Below, in pieces: positions 8,268 to 15,568 of a stretch of DNA of 51,690 nucleotides (position 1 is its first letter; each line of letters opens with the position of its first letter). The notes under the pieces are model-generated. The model searched no databases and was not told the DNA's origin. It saw only the letters and a list, made by a program, of their open reading frames with translations. This DNA is from CAYQCH01 sp964415935 (GTDB lineage: Bacteria; Patescibacteriota; Patescibacteriia; VMEV01; CAYQCH01), in assembly GCA_964415935.1 (NCBI GenBank), contig CAYQCH010000002.1:1-51690 (forward strand), given 5' to 3'. The position numbers were made by a program, and so were the translations under genes.

Positions 8268-8855
8268 ACAGGCCTCGGTCAAATAACACAGGCAGACGCA
8301 ACTCGGCGCCGCCTGCAACGATGATTAACACCACGCGTTGCGCACGCTCCGGCACGGAAAGGATCGGCGCCGTAAATGTGCCGTCTGGACGCGATTGCAC
8401 TTGCGTTTCGGCCAAAACCTGCGACACATTGCTCGCGTCCACCATGGTCAAGCGGACCTCTGTTTCAGGAGCCGTTTTTCCGTGCACCGCCAGACGGCTG
8501 TCGCTGAGAATCTGTTCCGGCTCCGGGGCTGTGATCATCAAGCGGCCGGCCACGTCGCTGAGGCGAACCTCATGGCTGATAATGCGGCCATCCTGCCAAA
8601 ACACGTTGTAATCGTAACGCACGGACTGGCCTTCCAACATGCCCTGGCTTGAATACGAGAGAATCCAGACGCCGTTTCCCGCTTCCGTGGCCTCTATAAA
8701 TGGCACGGCCGCCTGGGCGCCGGCATCATAGCCCGGCAGCGTACGGACATATTCCCCGCCTATTTCAATAACATCGCTGGTAATCGGCGAGAGCGGCGCA
8801 GGTGCACGCCCAAACAGCGCGCGCAGCGTATCCGGGCCCAGCACAAACCATGTCA
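8251..8855 (-). CDS. Hypothetical protein with Ig-like C-terminal domain (start in gap)
   Basis: Not recognised. 201 residues are visible; the N-terminus lies in the gap at 8856. The first half has mixed strands and helices (DVIEIGGEYVRTLPGYDAGA, later GVWILSYSSQGM). The C-terminal 90 residues look like a bacterial Ig-like fold (SDSRLAVHGKTAPETEVRLT). This suggests an exported protein, but the signal sequence is not visible. It overlaps the transporter ATPase start by 17 bases and so belongs to the metal-transport operon. A structural or accessory role in metal uptake is only a guess. Confidence 0.75.
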
Positions 8856-8955
8856 NNNNNNNNNNNNNNNNNNNNNNNNNNNNNNNNNNNNNNNNNNNNN
8901 NNNNNNNNNNNNNNNNNNNNNNNNNNNNNNNNNNNNNNNNNNNNNNNNNNNNNNN
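8856..8955. other. Assembly gap (100 N)
   Basis: Placeholder gap between the C-terminal part of NADH dehydrogenase and the N-terminal part of the Ig-like protein. Either or both genes lose sequence here. Confidence 0.99.
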
Positions 8956-9758
8956 TCCCCAACCGCCATGACGCCTGAAGCCCAAATGACGGTCTTTGAC
9001 GCCAGCTGCGTCCCGTCGCTTAACGTGGCGCCATCTGAGGAAACGGCCGTCACGGCTGCGCCGGTTTTCACCTGGACGCCCAGGCGTTCCAGTCTGACTT
9101 GAGCGGCGCGGCTGCTTTTCTCTTTGACCATGGGCAAAATGCGCTCGCCGGAATGAACAAGAGTGACGGTAAATTCGTCACGGTCAATTTCCGGATACAA
9201 ACGCCGCGCGTCGCCGGAAAATAGATCAGACAACTGCCCGGCCATTTCCACCCCCGTGTAGCCTGCCCCGACCACGACGAAATGCAAGTGGCTACGACGC
9301 TCGCCTTTCGGCATCTTTGTCGCTGTCTCGATGATATCGATGATCTGCGAACGCATGCGGATAGCATCGCGCATGGTTTTTATAGGAAAGGCATGCTCTT
9401 TTGCGCCGGGAACATTGAAAAAATTGGTCCGACTTCCCATGGCCAGCACCAAGATGTCGTACGGAATGTCGCCGGTAGCTGTTCGCAACACTTTTTTTTC
9501 ACGGTCCAGGCCCTGGACTTCCGCCTGTAAAAAACGCTGTTGCGGCGGCTGCACCACTTCGCGCACGGGCTGAGCCAGATGCAAAAGCGCAATAGTGCCC
9601 GTGGCGCCTTCATGCAACATCGGCGCAAACAGAGAAAAATTCTGGCCGTCAACGGCCAAAACCTCAACGTCTTCCCGGCCTTTCAGATGCTTGCGCAGTC
9701 CATGGCTGACCTGCACGCCGGCCATCCCCATTCCCGCGATGACGATACGCTTCTTCAT
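8956..9758 (-). CDS. ndh: NADH dehydrogenase, type II-like FAD/NAD(P) oxidoreductase (C-terminus in gap)
   Basis: Single-subunit flavoprotein of the pyridine-nucleotide disulfide oxidoreductase family, oxidising NADH and normally passing electrons to quinone at the membrane. About 267 residues of an expected 370-430 are visible. The N-terminal FAD site is RIVIAGMGMAGVQVSHGL, an unusual GxGxAG form. The LVLAMGSRTNFF segment is present, and the NADH-binding motif is VVVGAGYTGVEMAGQL. The ATG at 9758 is preceded by TTGAGAT. No quinone-pathway or terminal oxidase gene is visible in the window. The stop codon of recO lies 10 bases upstream of this start, so it can share the recO transcript. Confidence 0.88.
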
Positions 9759-9767
9759 ATATCTCAA

Positions 9768-10553
9768 CTATACAAAATAGGCCGTTTCTTGCACAGGCAT
9801 AAGCATCGCCGCGCTGCGCAAGGGTTCTTGCAATTGGACGGCAATCAACTGGTCAATGATGGTAACAGCCAGCCGCGCGTCGGAATGATCGCACAGCAGG
9901 CGGCTGGCCTGTGTAAGCGGCCTGTCCAGGCTGGCACGCAGCAATTTGACGCATGATGCGGTAACGGGCTGGCCCTCCACATGGTTTGGGAAACACGCCC
10001 CGCATACCAAACCGCCCTGGAGCACGGAAAAAAAGATCCGCTCCGGTGCCACGGGCTTGCCGCAAGACACGCAATGGCGTAATTCCGGCCGATAACCCAG
10101 CCGGTCAAGGACACGGAACGCAAACTGCCGCACCAGCAAAGGAAATCGGGTCTGCCCGCTTTCAGCGCCCCAAGCTCCCTGGTCGTCCAGTTCCTGAAGC
10201 AGCGCCACCAATTCATTCCAAAGCAGCTGGTCTCCGATCCCCTCTTTGGCTAAGCGGTCAACGACTTCCAGGGCGTAGCTGGCCAGCACGTACAGGTGGT
10301 AATGGCTGCCCAAGGCCCCAAATCTCCGCTCCAGCCTGGCTTGGGCGATGCGGTCCACGCTGCGGCCGCGTGCGACCATGACCTCGCTCAACCCAAACGG
10401 CTGCAAATGCCCCGCGACCTTGCTCTTCACTTTCTGCGCGCCCATGGCCACGCCGCGCAACTTCCCATAGCCCGGCGTGTATAACACGAAAAATTTGGCC
10501 TGCTTGGGCCAAGGCATGGAACGCAACACAATGGCTTGCGTGCGAAATGTCAT
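9768..10553 (-). CDS. recO: DNA repair protein RecO
   Basis: Helps load RecA onto single-stranded DNA in the RecFOR pathway. 261 residues. An N-terminal OB fold (TQAIVLRSMPWPKQAKFFVL, then YTPGYGKLRGVAMGAQK) precedes a helical C-terminal domain with a zinc site of two pairs, CVSCG and CGAC. Its ATG overlaps the ruvX stop codon by four bases (ATGA), indicating translational coupling in the adk-map-ruvX-recO operon. Confidence 0.93.
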   Translation of the reverse strand: MTFRTQAIVLRSMPWPKQAKFFVLYTPGYGKLRGVAMGAQKVKSKVAGHLQPFGLSEVMVARGRSVDRIAQARLERRFGALGSHYHLYVLASYALEVVDRLAKEGIGDQLLWNELVALLQELDDQGAWGAESGQTRFPLLVRQFAFRVLDRLGYRPELRHCVSCGKPVAPERIFFSVLQGGLVCGACFPNHVEGQPVTASCVKLLRASLDRPLTQASRLLCDHSDARLAVTIIDQLIAVQLQEPLRSAAMLMPVQETAYFV

Positions 10554-10948
10554 GCTCCGCGCTCAAGGTATGTTTGTAAAATCGCCGCGGCCGCTAAAGC
10601 GTGTTCGTCAAACTTCCCATCAGGGTCTTCTTGTTTCTGGCGTTTGGCGAACTCGGAAGAAAATCGCTCGTCTTCGCGGTGCAGCGGCAAGGACACGCGG
10701 CTGGACAGCTCTTCGATGAACGCATCCGTCGCCTCGACCTGTTCCAACTCGTCGCCCTCCAAGCTGAGCGGGTAGCCCACCACCACGGCTTCAACGCCTT
10801 CTTCTTCGATGATATCGGCGACGGCCGCGGCCTGCTGCGTCAAATCATCTTCATGAATCGTATCAAACGGCAGGGCCAGACGTGATTCCGCATCGCCAAG
10901 CGCCAAACCGATATGGGCCAATCCGTGGTCTATACCCAGATATTTCAT
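10550..10948 (-). CDS. ruvX: Putative Holliday junction resolvase RuvX/YqgF
   Basis: RNase H-fold nuclease linked to Holliday junction resolution and pre-16S rRNA processing. 132 residues. The N-terminal GIDHGLAHIGLALGD holds the first catalytic Asp, in the place of the usual GxDxGxxRIG (Arg replaced by His). VVVGYPLSLEGDE and EDERFSSEFAKR match the other conserved blocks, and a Asp lies in FDEHALAAAAILQ. It overlaps map upstream and recO downstream by ATGA in each case. Confidence 0.92.
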   Translation of the reverse strand: MKYLGIDHGLAHIGLALGDAESRLALPFDTIHEDDLTQQAAAVADIIEEEGVEAVVVGYPLSLEGDELEQVEATDAFIEELSSRVSLPLHREDERFSSEFAKRQKQEDPDGKFDEHALAAAAILQTYLERGA

Positions 10949-11727
10949 ACCATTTCTGTCAAGATTTCATGGCCATCGGAAGTCACGGCAATTGTATGCT
11001 CAAAATGCGCGGCCCAGGAACCGTCATCCGTTGCCACGGTCCAACCGTCATCGAGCACGGAAACATCTTCGCGGCCCATTGTGACCATGGGCTCAATGGC
11101 CAGCACCATGCCTTCCTGCAGCACAATATCCAGCTCCTGCTTCATGTGGCGATCAACCCGATTGGGGATCTGCGGGTCTTCATGCACGGCCAACCCCACG
11201 CCATGGCCGACAAAATCACGCACGATGCCGAACTTGGCGGCGCGAATAGTTCGTTCAATCGCATGAGAAATGTCACGGATACGGTTGCCAGGCTTAATCT
11301 GGGCAATGCCATCATACAGCGACTGCCGAGTAACGTTCATGAGCCGCTGCGCTTCAGCCGACACCTGGCCGACGGGCACGGTTACGGCCATGTCAGAAAA
11401 ATATCCGCCCAGGTTGACGCCCAAATCCAATCCGATAATGTCCCCCTCCTGTAACGGCGTGCCGGAAGTGGCCGGGCCATGCACCACAACTTCGTTGATG
11501 GAGGTGCAGATGGCGGATGGGAACGGCATGACGCCAGGAACGGCGCGGTATCCCTTGAATGCGGGCTTGGCTCCGGCAGCAGCAATGAGCGTTTCCGTCC
11601 GTTCGTTGATTTCCCTGGTGGTCATTCCCACACGCACCGAATCGGCCACTTCCTTAAGGATGCGGCTGAGAAGGCGGCAACTGCGGCGTATACCCTCTAC
11701 TTGTTCGGGTGTCTTGATAATGACCAT
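10945..11727 (-). CDS. map: Methionine aminopeptidase, type I
   Basis: Removes the initiator methionine from new proteins; dinuclear metal enzyme. About 260 residues. Metal ligands appear in order: the first Asp in GDIIGLDLGVNLGG, the second in YFSDMAVTV, then His in FVGHGVGLAVHEDP, Glu in LAIEPMV and Glu in HFEHTIAV. The ATG at 11727 is chosen because ACGGAG lies just upstream and the text MVIIKTPEQ matches type I starts. It follows adk by 16 bases, the same order as in many secY-adk-map clusters. Confidence 0.95.
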   Translation of the reverse strand: MVIIKTPEQVEGIRRSCRLLSRILKEVADSVRVGMTTREINERTETLIAAAGAKPAFKGYRAVPGVMPFPSAICTSINEVVVHGPATSGTPLQEGDIIGLDLGVNLGGYFSDMAVTVPVGQVSAEAQRLMNVTRQSLYDGIAQIKPGNRIRDISHAIERTIRAAKFGIVRDFVGHGVGLAVHEDPQIPNRVDRHMKQELDIVLQEGMVLAIEPMVTMGREDVSVLDDGWTVATDDGSWAAHFEHTIAVTSDGHEILTEMV

Positions 11728-11743
11728 ATGCTCCGTACTATAC

Positions 11744-12397
11744 CTAATATTCAATCGCTTTCAAGAGATCGGCGTGGACTTGCTCCACGGTCTGGTCACC
11801 GTTTATTTCATGGATGTGGCCGCGCTGCCGGTATCGCTCCACGACCTTCATCGGCCCTTCATTAAAAAATTGCAGCCGCTTTTCAATGGCCTGCACCTGG
11901 TCGTCGACGCGGGGTTTCACTTCCCCGCCGCAAACCGGGCAAACCGTCAGGTCGCGCGAGGCAAAAATGGTGCGGCACGACTGGCAGACCGAGCGCTGCA
12001 ACAGCCGCCGCTTTGCTTCTTCCAAATCGACCTTGATCCAAACGACGTGGTACGGACGGCCGTCAAAACCGATGGCCTGGATGATGTCTCGCAGAATATC
12101 ATCCTGGCCGACCGTGCGAGGAAAACCGTCAACCACAAGCGGTTTTTCCGGCGCCAAACCGGCCATGTATTCGCGCATGAGGCCGCCCACCATGTCATCG
12201 GGCGTGTGACCGCCGCTTTCATTAATCCGCTTTAATTCGCGTCCTAGAGGAGAGTCTTCTTTGGCGCGCTGCCGGATAAGATCACCGGCATCCACTTTGA
12301 CAAATCCGTACCGTTCGACGAGCAATGCGGCCTGGGTCCCTTTACCCGACCCCGCCGCGCCCAACAACACAACAATGGGTTTCATGACAGTTTTCAT
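11744..12397 (-). CDS. adk: Adenylate kinase, zinc-lid type
   Basis: Interconverts ATP+AMP and 2 ADP. 217 residues. P-loop GAAGSGKGT, NMP-binding AGDLIRQR (the usual Thr is Ala), VDGFPRT, and a zinc lid CQSC with CPVC. The following RVDDQVQAIEKRL agrees with the canonical R-x-DD...R element. Either the ATG at 12397 (2 bases after the preceding stop) or the ATG at 12385 could be the start; the latter aligns better with the family. It lies directly after a second, more diverged adenylate kinase gene and before map. Confidence 0.93.
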   Translation of the reverse strand: MKTVMKPIVVLLGAAGSGKGTQAALLVERYGFVKVDAGDLIRQRAKEDSPLGRELKRINESGGHTPDDMVGGLMREYMAGLAPEKPLVVDGFPRTVGQDDILRDIIQAIGFDGRPYHVVWIKVDLEEAKRRLLQRSVCQSCRTIFASRDLTVCPVCGGEVKPRVDDQVQAIEKRLQFFNEGPMKVVERYRQRGHIHEINGDQTVEQVHADLLKAIEY

Positions 12398-12399
12398 GT

Positions 12400-13050
12400 T
12401 TAAGATAAAGCCTCCTGGACAGACGACCAGACATCATCGACGGGACGATTCCCGTCGATGTCGATGAGCCTGCCCTGCCGGCGATACGTATCAATCGCCG
12501 GCATCGTATGCTCGGCAAAAAAACGCAACCGCTCCTCGATGCCGGATGCCGTATCGTAAGCGCGCGCCTTGACCTGGCCACCGCAGCGGTCGCAGGAAAC
12601 CACGTCTCGGCCGGCAAAAATCTTCTTGCAATTGCTGCAAACCGTGCGGTTTAACAGGCGTTGCCGCGCCACGTCTTCGGGCACGCGGATCCACAACGCC
12701 CCGACGCGACTCGGCTCGCGGTCAAAGTACGTCAATACTTCGTCCAGCATCTCCAGCTGGCGAGCCGTCCGAGGGAAGCCGTCAATCAACAGCGGCTTCT
12801 TGTACCCGCCCTCTTCCCGCCCGCCCAGTGCCTCAATCAGCAGACAGGTAATAATAGTGTCCGGCGCATGCCGGCCCAGGTCGTCATTTTGTTTAATGCG
12901 CTTGCCCAGCGGTGAGGGCTCCAGCGACTTGGCGCGTATGAGGCCGCCCGTCTCTACCCAGTCATAGCCAAAACGTTCCACGATGCGCTCGGCTTGCGTC
13001 CCTTTGCCGGAACCGGCGGATCCCATCAACACAACAACATCGTACGTCAT
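12400..13050 (-). CDS. Second adenylate kinase-like protein, zinc-lid type
   Basis: Paralogue of the next gene, 216 residues. P-loop GSAGSGKGT, DGFPRT and zinc lid CSNC with CDRC are intact. Two substrate positions differ: the NMP segment is ETGGLIRAK (family TGDxxR, Asp replaced by Gly) and the post-lid DD pair is YD (RAYDTASGIEERL). It is therefore probably an NMP kinase of altered specificity or a regulatory copy (inference). It ends 2-14 bases before adk and starts 3 bases after an anchored hypothetical protein, all in one operon. Confidence 0.88.
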   Translation of the reverse strand: MTYDVVVLMGSAGSGKGTQAERIVERFGYDWVETGGLIRAKSLEPSPLGKRIKQNDDLGRHAPDTIITCLLIEALGGREEGGYKKPLLIDGFPRTARQLEMLDEVLTYFDREPSRVGALWIRVPEDVARQRLLNRTVCSNCKKIFAGRDVVSCDRCGGQVKARAYDTASGIEERLRFFAEHTMPAIDTYRRQGRLIDIDGNRPVDDVWSSVQEALS

Positions 13051-13053
13051 ACC

Positions 13054-13515
13054 TTATTTCGTCCCCCAGTCAAAATAGGCCGGTTGACCATTAATGCGGG
13101 CGGAAAAACTCGCCTGCTCGCTGACGCGCACGTCAAATTCCCAGGCCTGCTCATGCAATACCTGCACGCAGATGTTGCCGGAATCACGGATGGTAAAGTC
13201 CACCGCCACCTGCTCGGGGTATGACTCCAAAATGCGCGGATCAATCAACAGCTGGTGGCATGGCGTCGGCAAGGTCAGCGAGCCTTCCACGTGGTAGACG
13301 CCGTCTTTGTAGGTTCGCGTGGCGGAAATAAACTGCGGCTGCTCGCTCGGCACCGGCTCGGGCTGGTCCGGACGCGGCAAGACAGGGGCGCTGATGTCAG
13401 GCGGAAGCGGCTTTTCCGGCAACAGGTCAGGATGGCGCACCATGGTATACACGCCGGCGGCCGCCACGGCAACCACCAATACGGCAGCAGCGGCAAGGAC
13501 GTAGGACTGTTTCAT
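13054..13515 (-). CDS. Small N-terminally anchored protein of unknown function
   Basis: Not recognised. 153 residues. A basic start (MKQSY) and an Ala/Val-rich hydrophobic segment at about 5-24 make a signal anchor or signal peptide without a clear cleavage site. A Pro-rich linker follows (LLPEKPLPPDISAPVLPRPD). The 100-residue C-terminal domain is probably beta-rich and outside the cell, with two Cys (in LPTPCHQLL and GNICVQVL) that could form a disulfide. Its ATG overlaps the alkD stop codon (ATGA). Confidence 0.75.
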   Translation of the reverse strand: MKQSYVLAAAAVLVVAVAAAGVYTMVRHPDLLPEKPLPPDISAPVLPRPDQPEPVPSEQPQFISATRTYKDGVYHVEGSLTLPTPCHQLLIDPRILESYPEQVAVDFTIRDSGNICVQVLHEQAWEFDVRVSEQASFSARINGQPAYFDWGTK

Positions 13516-14252
13516 ACGCGTTTTCGTAAAGTAAATAATCGTTGCTTATCACCTTTTGAGAGCTTCTCCGTTGCGGCCTGCCAGGCGATGGGCGACAATT
13601 CCGCGGCACGGTTGAGTAAAAAAGCATATGTCCGCTCCGGATACACATTATACATCTCCCGCAGCGTCCACCCGACTCCCTTTTGTACGAACATATCCGG
13701 ATGAGAGAATGCGCCTTTGACCATTGCCAGCGCTTTGGCAAACGGCGGCTGCTTGCGGCGGCCGCGTGCATAGTAGAACAGGCCCACCAGCGACTGGCGC
13801 ACGACCCAGGGACGGCGGGATGCGTTCCACTTCTGGTAGACGGGATATACCGCTGCCGGATGACGCTCATGGATATGCGCAAACATATCAGACAATTGAT
13901 CCGAATGCGCCCAGTTGTCGATACGCCTGACCCATCGCCGGAGGATTGCCCATTCATGCAGGCCAGCGCGCTCGCGCCGCGCCTGAAAATAAAATAAGGC
14001 CTGTGATAAGACCTCAAACTCTGTTCCATGCATGAAAATGTAATCCCACACCTGGTCAACCTCCGATGCTGGAAGCGAGAGAAATGAATACGGCGTTTTG
14101 GCGACTCGGCGCTGTGTGGGTACGTCCAGGCCCAGAATAGGCAGCGCGCTATTCATGTAACCTACGAGAAAACGCGCCCTGTGCCGATCCCGGTGCGGGA
14201 GCAAGGCGCGTCTTACCTCCTGTACATATCGTTCATAGCCGGTCGAAGGCAT
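13512..14252 (-). CDS. AlkD-like DNA alkylation repair protein
   Basis: HEAT-like repeat glycosylase of the AlkD family, which excises bulky or cationic N3/N7-alkylated bases. About 246 residues. Family signatures are seen in RRIDNWAHSDQLSDMF, RRPWVVRQSLVGLFYYAR and QKGVGWTLREMYNVYPE. The conserved WxxxDxxxD pattern (WAHSDQLSD) holds the presumed catalytic Asp. The ATG at 14252 was chosen from its promoter; there is no SD. It is first in the operon alkD-anchored protein-adk2-adk-map-ruvX-recO. Confidence 0.88.
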   Translation of the reverse strand: MPSTGYERYVQEVRRALLPHRDRHRARFLVGYMNSALPILGLDVPTQRRVAKTPYSFLSLPASEVDQVWDYIFMHGTEFEVLSQALFYFQARRERAGLHEWAILRRWVRRIDNWAHSDQLSDMFAHIHERHPAAVYPVYQKWNASRRPWVVRQSLVGLFYYARGRRKQPPFAKALAMVKGAFSHPDMFVQKGVGWTLREMYNVYPERTYAFLLNRAAELSPIAWQAATEKLSKGDKQRLFTLRKRV

Positions 14253-14265
14253 ACGGCAAGAACAC

Positions 14266-14294
14266 ACTATACCAATGTCAGCAAAAATTGACAA
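14266..14294 (-). promoter_or_regulatory. Promoter of the alkD-to-recO operon
   Basis: -35 TTGTCA (14289-14294), 17-base spacer, -10 TATAGT (14266-14271), then 13 bases to the ATG at 14252. The -35 lies in the T-rich tail of the preceding terminator. Confidence 0.75.
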
Positions 14295-14300
14295 AGAGAA

Positions 14301-14347
14301 ACGCGGAAGGTCGTTCAGCCCGGATGGGCATCACGACGCTTCCGCGT
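14301..14347 (-). terminator. Intrinsic terminator after the small-protein pair
   Basis: Stem ACGCGGAAG at 14301-14309 with its complement at 14339-14347, extended by GTCGT pairing and an inner GCCC/GGGC hairpin. It is followed on the minus strand by TTTCTCTTTGTC. It ends the transcript of the two small proteins. Confidence 0.8.
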
Positions 14348-14364
14348 TCGGTCCGGCAACAAGG

Positions 14365-14601
14365 TCATGTTGCCGGGGTACGGTTGTTCTGCTGCAGCAT
14401 GCGGTGCTGCGTCGCCTCAACCTTCAGCAGGGCCTCGAGCGGCCTCTCCTCCATCTTGGACTCGCTCAGGGGGGCCTGGGCCACGCCAAGCTCCATCAAA
14501 ACCGCGTGGTTCGCCCGCAGCCGGCGGATCACGGCCTGACGACGAGCCTGATCGCTACTCACCTGAGCTGCCACGGACACGCTCCTTTCCAGCGTTTGCA
14601 T
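14365..14601 (-). CDS. Small hypothetical protein B of a coupled pair
   Basis: Not recognised. 78 residues, no signal peptide, mostly helical and charged, with a Gln/Arg-rich first half (VSSDQARRQAVIRRLRANHA) and an Asn/Thr tail. A strong SD, GGAGGGG, precedes the ATG, and its A overlaps the previous stop (TAATG), so it is translated with its partner. Codons are GC-rich. The two proteins may act together (inference). Confidence 0.65.
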   Translation of the reverse strand: MQTLERSVSVAAQVSSDQARRQAVIRRLRANHAVLMELGVAQAPLSESKMEERPLEALLKVEATQHRMLQQNNRTPAT

Positions 14602-14834
14602 TACAGCCCCTCCGGGACCCTGGTTTCCTGAGCGGGCGACTGGCGACGCAGCCGGTCGCTGGCGATCCTGCGAGCCGTCACGACTTCCGGCGCGCGCTGG
14701 AGGGCGTTGACCGCGCGGTACATAGCGCACCGCGCCGCCACCTCGTTGTATCGAGCGCCGCGGGTGGGCGCGTCATACGCCGCTTCCGACGCTTCGGAAA
14801 CGGCTTCGACGACGGCCGAATGTGAAAGATCCAT
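14601..14834 (-). CDS. Small hypothetical protein A of a coupled pair
   Basis: Not recognised. 77 residues, Ala/Arg-rich and helical (SHSAVVEAVSEASEAAYDA; AARCAMYRAVNALQRAPEV), no signal peptide. SD AAGGGGA lies upstream of the ATG at 14834. It is first in a two-gene unit with its own promoter region, a structured leader and a terminator. The size and pairing recall toxin-antitoxin modules, but no known toxin or antitoxin motif is visible, so this is not claimed. Confidence 0.65.
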   Translation of the reverse strand: MDLSHSAVVEAVSEASEAAYDAPTRGARYNEVAARCAMYRAVNALQRAPEVVTARRIASDRLRRQSPAQETRVPEGL

Positions 14835-14867
14835 GATCGCTGTTCCCCTTTTCAACGAAAGACGCGA

Positions 14868-14936
14868 ACCCAGGGTCTGGGTCCGCGTCGTGTTGGTGTT
14901 TGGATTACTTCTGTACACTTACCCAGACACGACGCG
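14868..14936 (-). promoter_or_regulatory. Structured leader with competing hairpins or pseudoknot
   Basis: Two pairs of complementary arms are interleaved: GTCTGGGT (14875-14882) with ACCCAGAC (14921-14928), and CGCGTCGTG (14884-14892) with CACGACGCG (14928-14936). Their order is that of an H-type pseudoknot or of two exclusive hairpins. A third copy of the first arm's partner (ACCCAG, 14868-14873) offers another pairing. All lie in the 5' leader of the small-protein pair. Confidence 0.55.
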
Positions 14937-15028
14937 ATTCCCCCAAAAAATGACAATAGCACAGGTGGTCTTAACCTGCGTATTCAATGCCATCTTGTGG
15001 GAATAAGAGTGTGACATAGGCAAATGTT

Positions 15029-15057
15029 ACGGTACTCTTGTCAGAAATAATTGTCAA
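15029..15057 (-). promoter_or_regulatory. Probable promoter of the small-protein pair
   Basis: -35 TTGACA (15052-15057) with a 17-base spacer to TACCGT (15029-15034), a weak -10. The leader to the ATG at 14834 would be about 190 bases and includes the structured element. The whole stretch 14835-15186 has no gene; it holds this promoter, the leader and the divergent rpmE promoter. Confidence 0.45.
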
Positions 15058-15113
15058 AGCAAGTTGTACACAAGCATTTTTGCGCATTCTTGCACAATTT
15101 CGTTCCAGCCCCC

Positions 15114-15142
15114 TTGATAAATATGCGCGATTATGTTAATCT
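15114..15142 (+). promoter_or_regulatory. Promoter of rpmE
   Basis: -35 TTGATA (15114-15119), 17-base spacer, -10 TAATCT (15137-15142). The leader to the ATG at 15187 would be about 38 bases and holds a GATTGG/CCAATC hairpin (15155-15173) that could serve autoregulation. Confidence 0.65.
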
Positions 15143-15186
15143 CTGCTCACCGAAAGATTGGTACTTGGCCAATCATTTTCTTTTTT

Positions 15187-15498
15187 ATGAAACCGGAAAT
15201 CCATCCCGAATACCATGAAAGCGTCAAAGTTGCCTGTTCTTGCGGCAATTCCTTCGTAACCGGCTCCACTTTGCCGGCCATTAACGTGGAAATTTGTTCC
15301 AGCTGCCACCCGTTCTATACCGGCCAGCAAAAGCTGATCGACACCGCCGGCCGCGTCGACAAATTCCAGGCACGCATGTCCAAACAGGCCGAGGCCGCCG
15401 CAGGCCGCAAAGGCAAGAAAGCCAAACGTGCCGCCAAGTCCGACGCCAAGGCCGCCAAGGAAGAACCCAAGGCAAAAAAAACCAAGACCGCCAAGTAG
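15187..15498 (+). CDS. rpmE: 50S ribosomal protein L31 with lysine-rich tail
   Basis: Large-subunit ribosomal protein. 104 residues against the usual 65-90. The first 70 match L31: MKPEIHPEYHESVKVACSCG, then EICSSCHPFYTGQQKLIDTA and GRVDKF. Both Cys pairs (CSC and CSSC) needed for the zinc-binding form are present. The last 35 residues are almost only Lys, Ala and Glu, an rRNA-binding type extension. The ATG at 15187 has no SD. It is a single-gene unit closed by a terminator. Confidence 0.95.
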   Translation: MKPEIHPEYHESVKVACSCGNSFVTGSTLPAINVEICSSCHPFYTGQQKLIDTAGRVDKFQARMSKQAEAAAGRKGKKAKRAAKSDAKAAKEEPKAKKTKTAK

Positions 15499-15508
15499 TC
15501 GTCCCTTT

Positions 15509-15541
15509 GAAAAATCCCAGGCCCATGGTTTGGGATTTTTC
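15509..15541 (+). terminator. Intrinsic terminator after rpmE
   Basis: Stem GAAAAATCCCA at 15509-15519 with its complement at 15531-15541, with a T-rich 3' arm. It lies 11 bases after the rpmE stop. Confidence 0.85.
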
Positions 15542-15554
15542 TTATGCCACCTGA

Positions 15555-15560
15555 TACACT
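15555..15560 (+). promoter_or_regulatory. -10 element of prfA
   Basis: TACACT, 8 bases before the ATG at 15569 with no SD. It sits just after the rpmE terminator, and the -35 region overlaps the terminator arm. A near-leaderless mRNA is expected. Confidence 0.5.
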
Positions 15561-15568
15561 GAAAGCGT

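Noticed and set aside
14365..14730. A 121-residue protein starting at 14730
   Set aside because: The first 43 residues are Arg/Pro/Gly-rich shadow of the upstream small protein; the SD and TAATG overlap place the start at 14601.
14365..14834. Toxin-antitoxin identity for the small-protein pair
   Set aside because: Size and coupling fit, but neither protein shows a known toxin or antitoxin motif.
14707..15006. Plus-strand gene across 14707-15006
   Set aside because: It overlaps antisense to the SD-led small protein and the structured leader, with no promoter or SD of its own.
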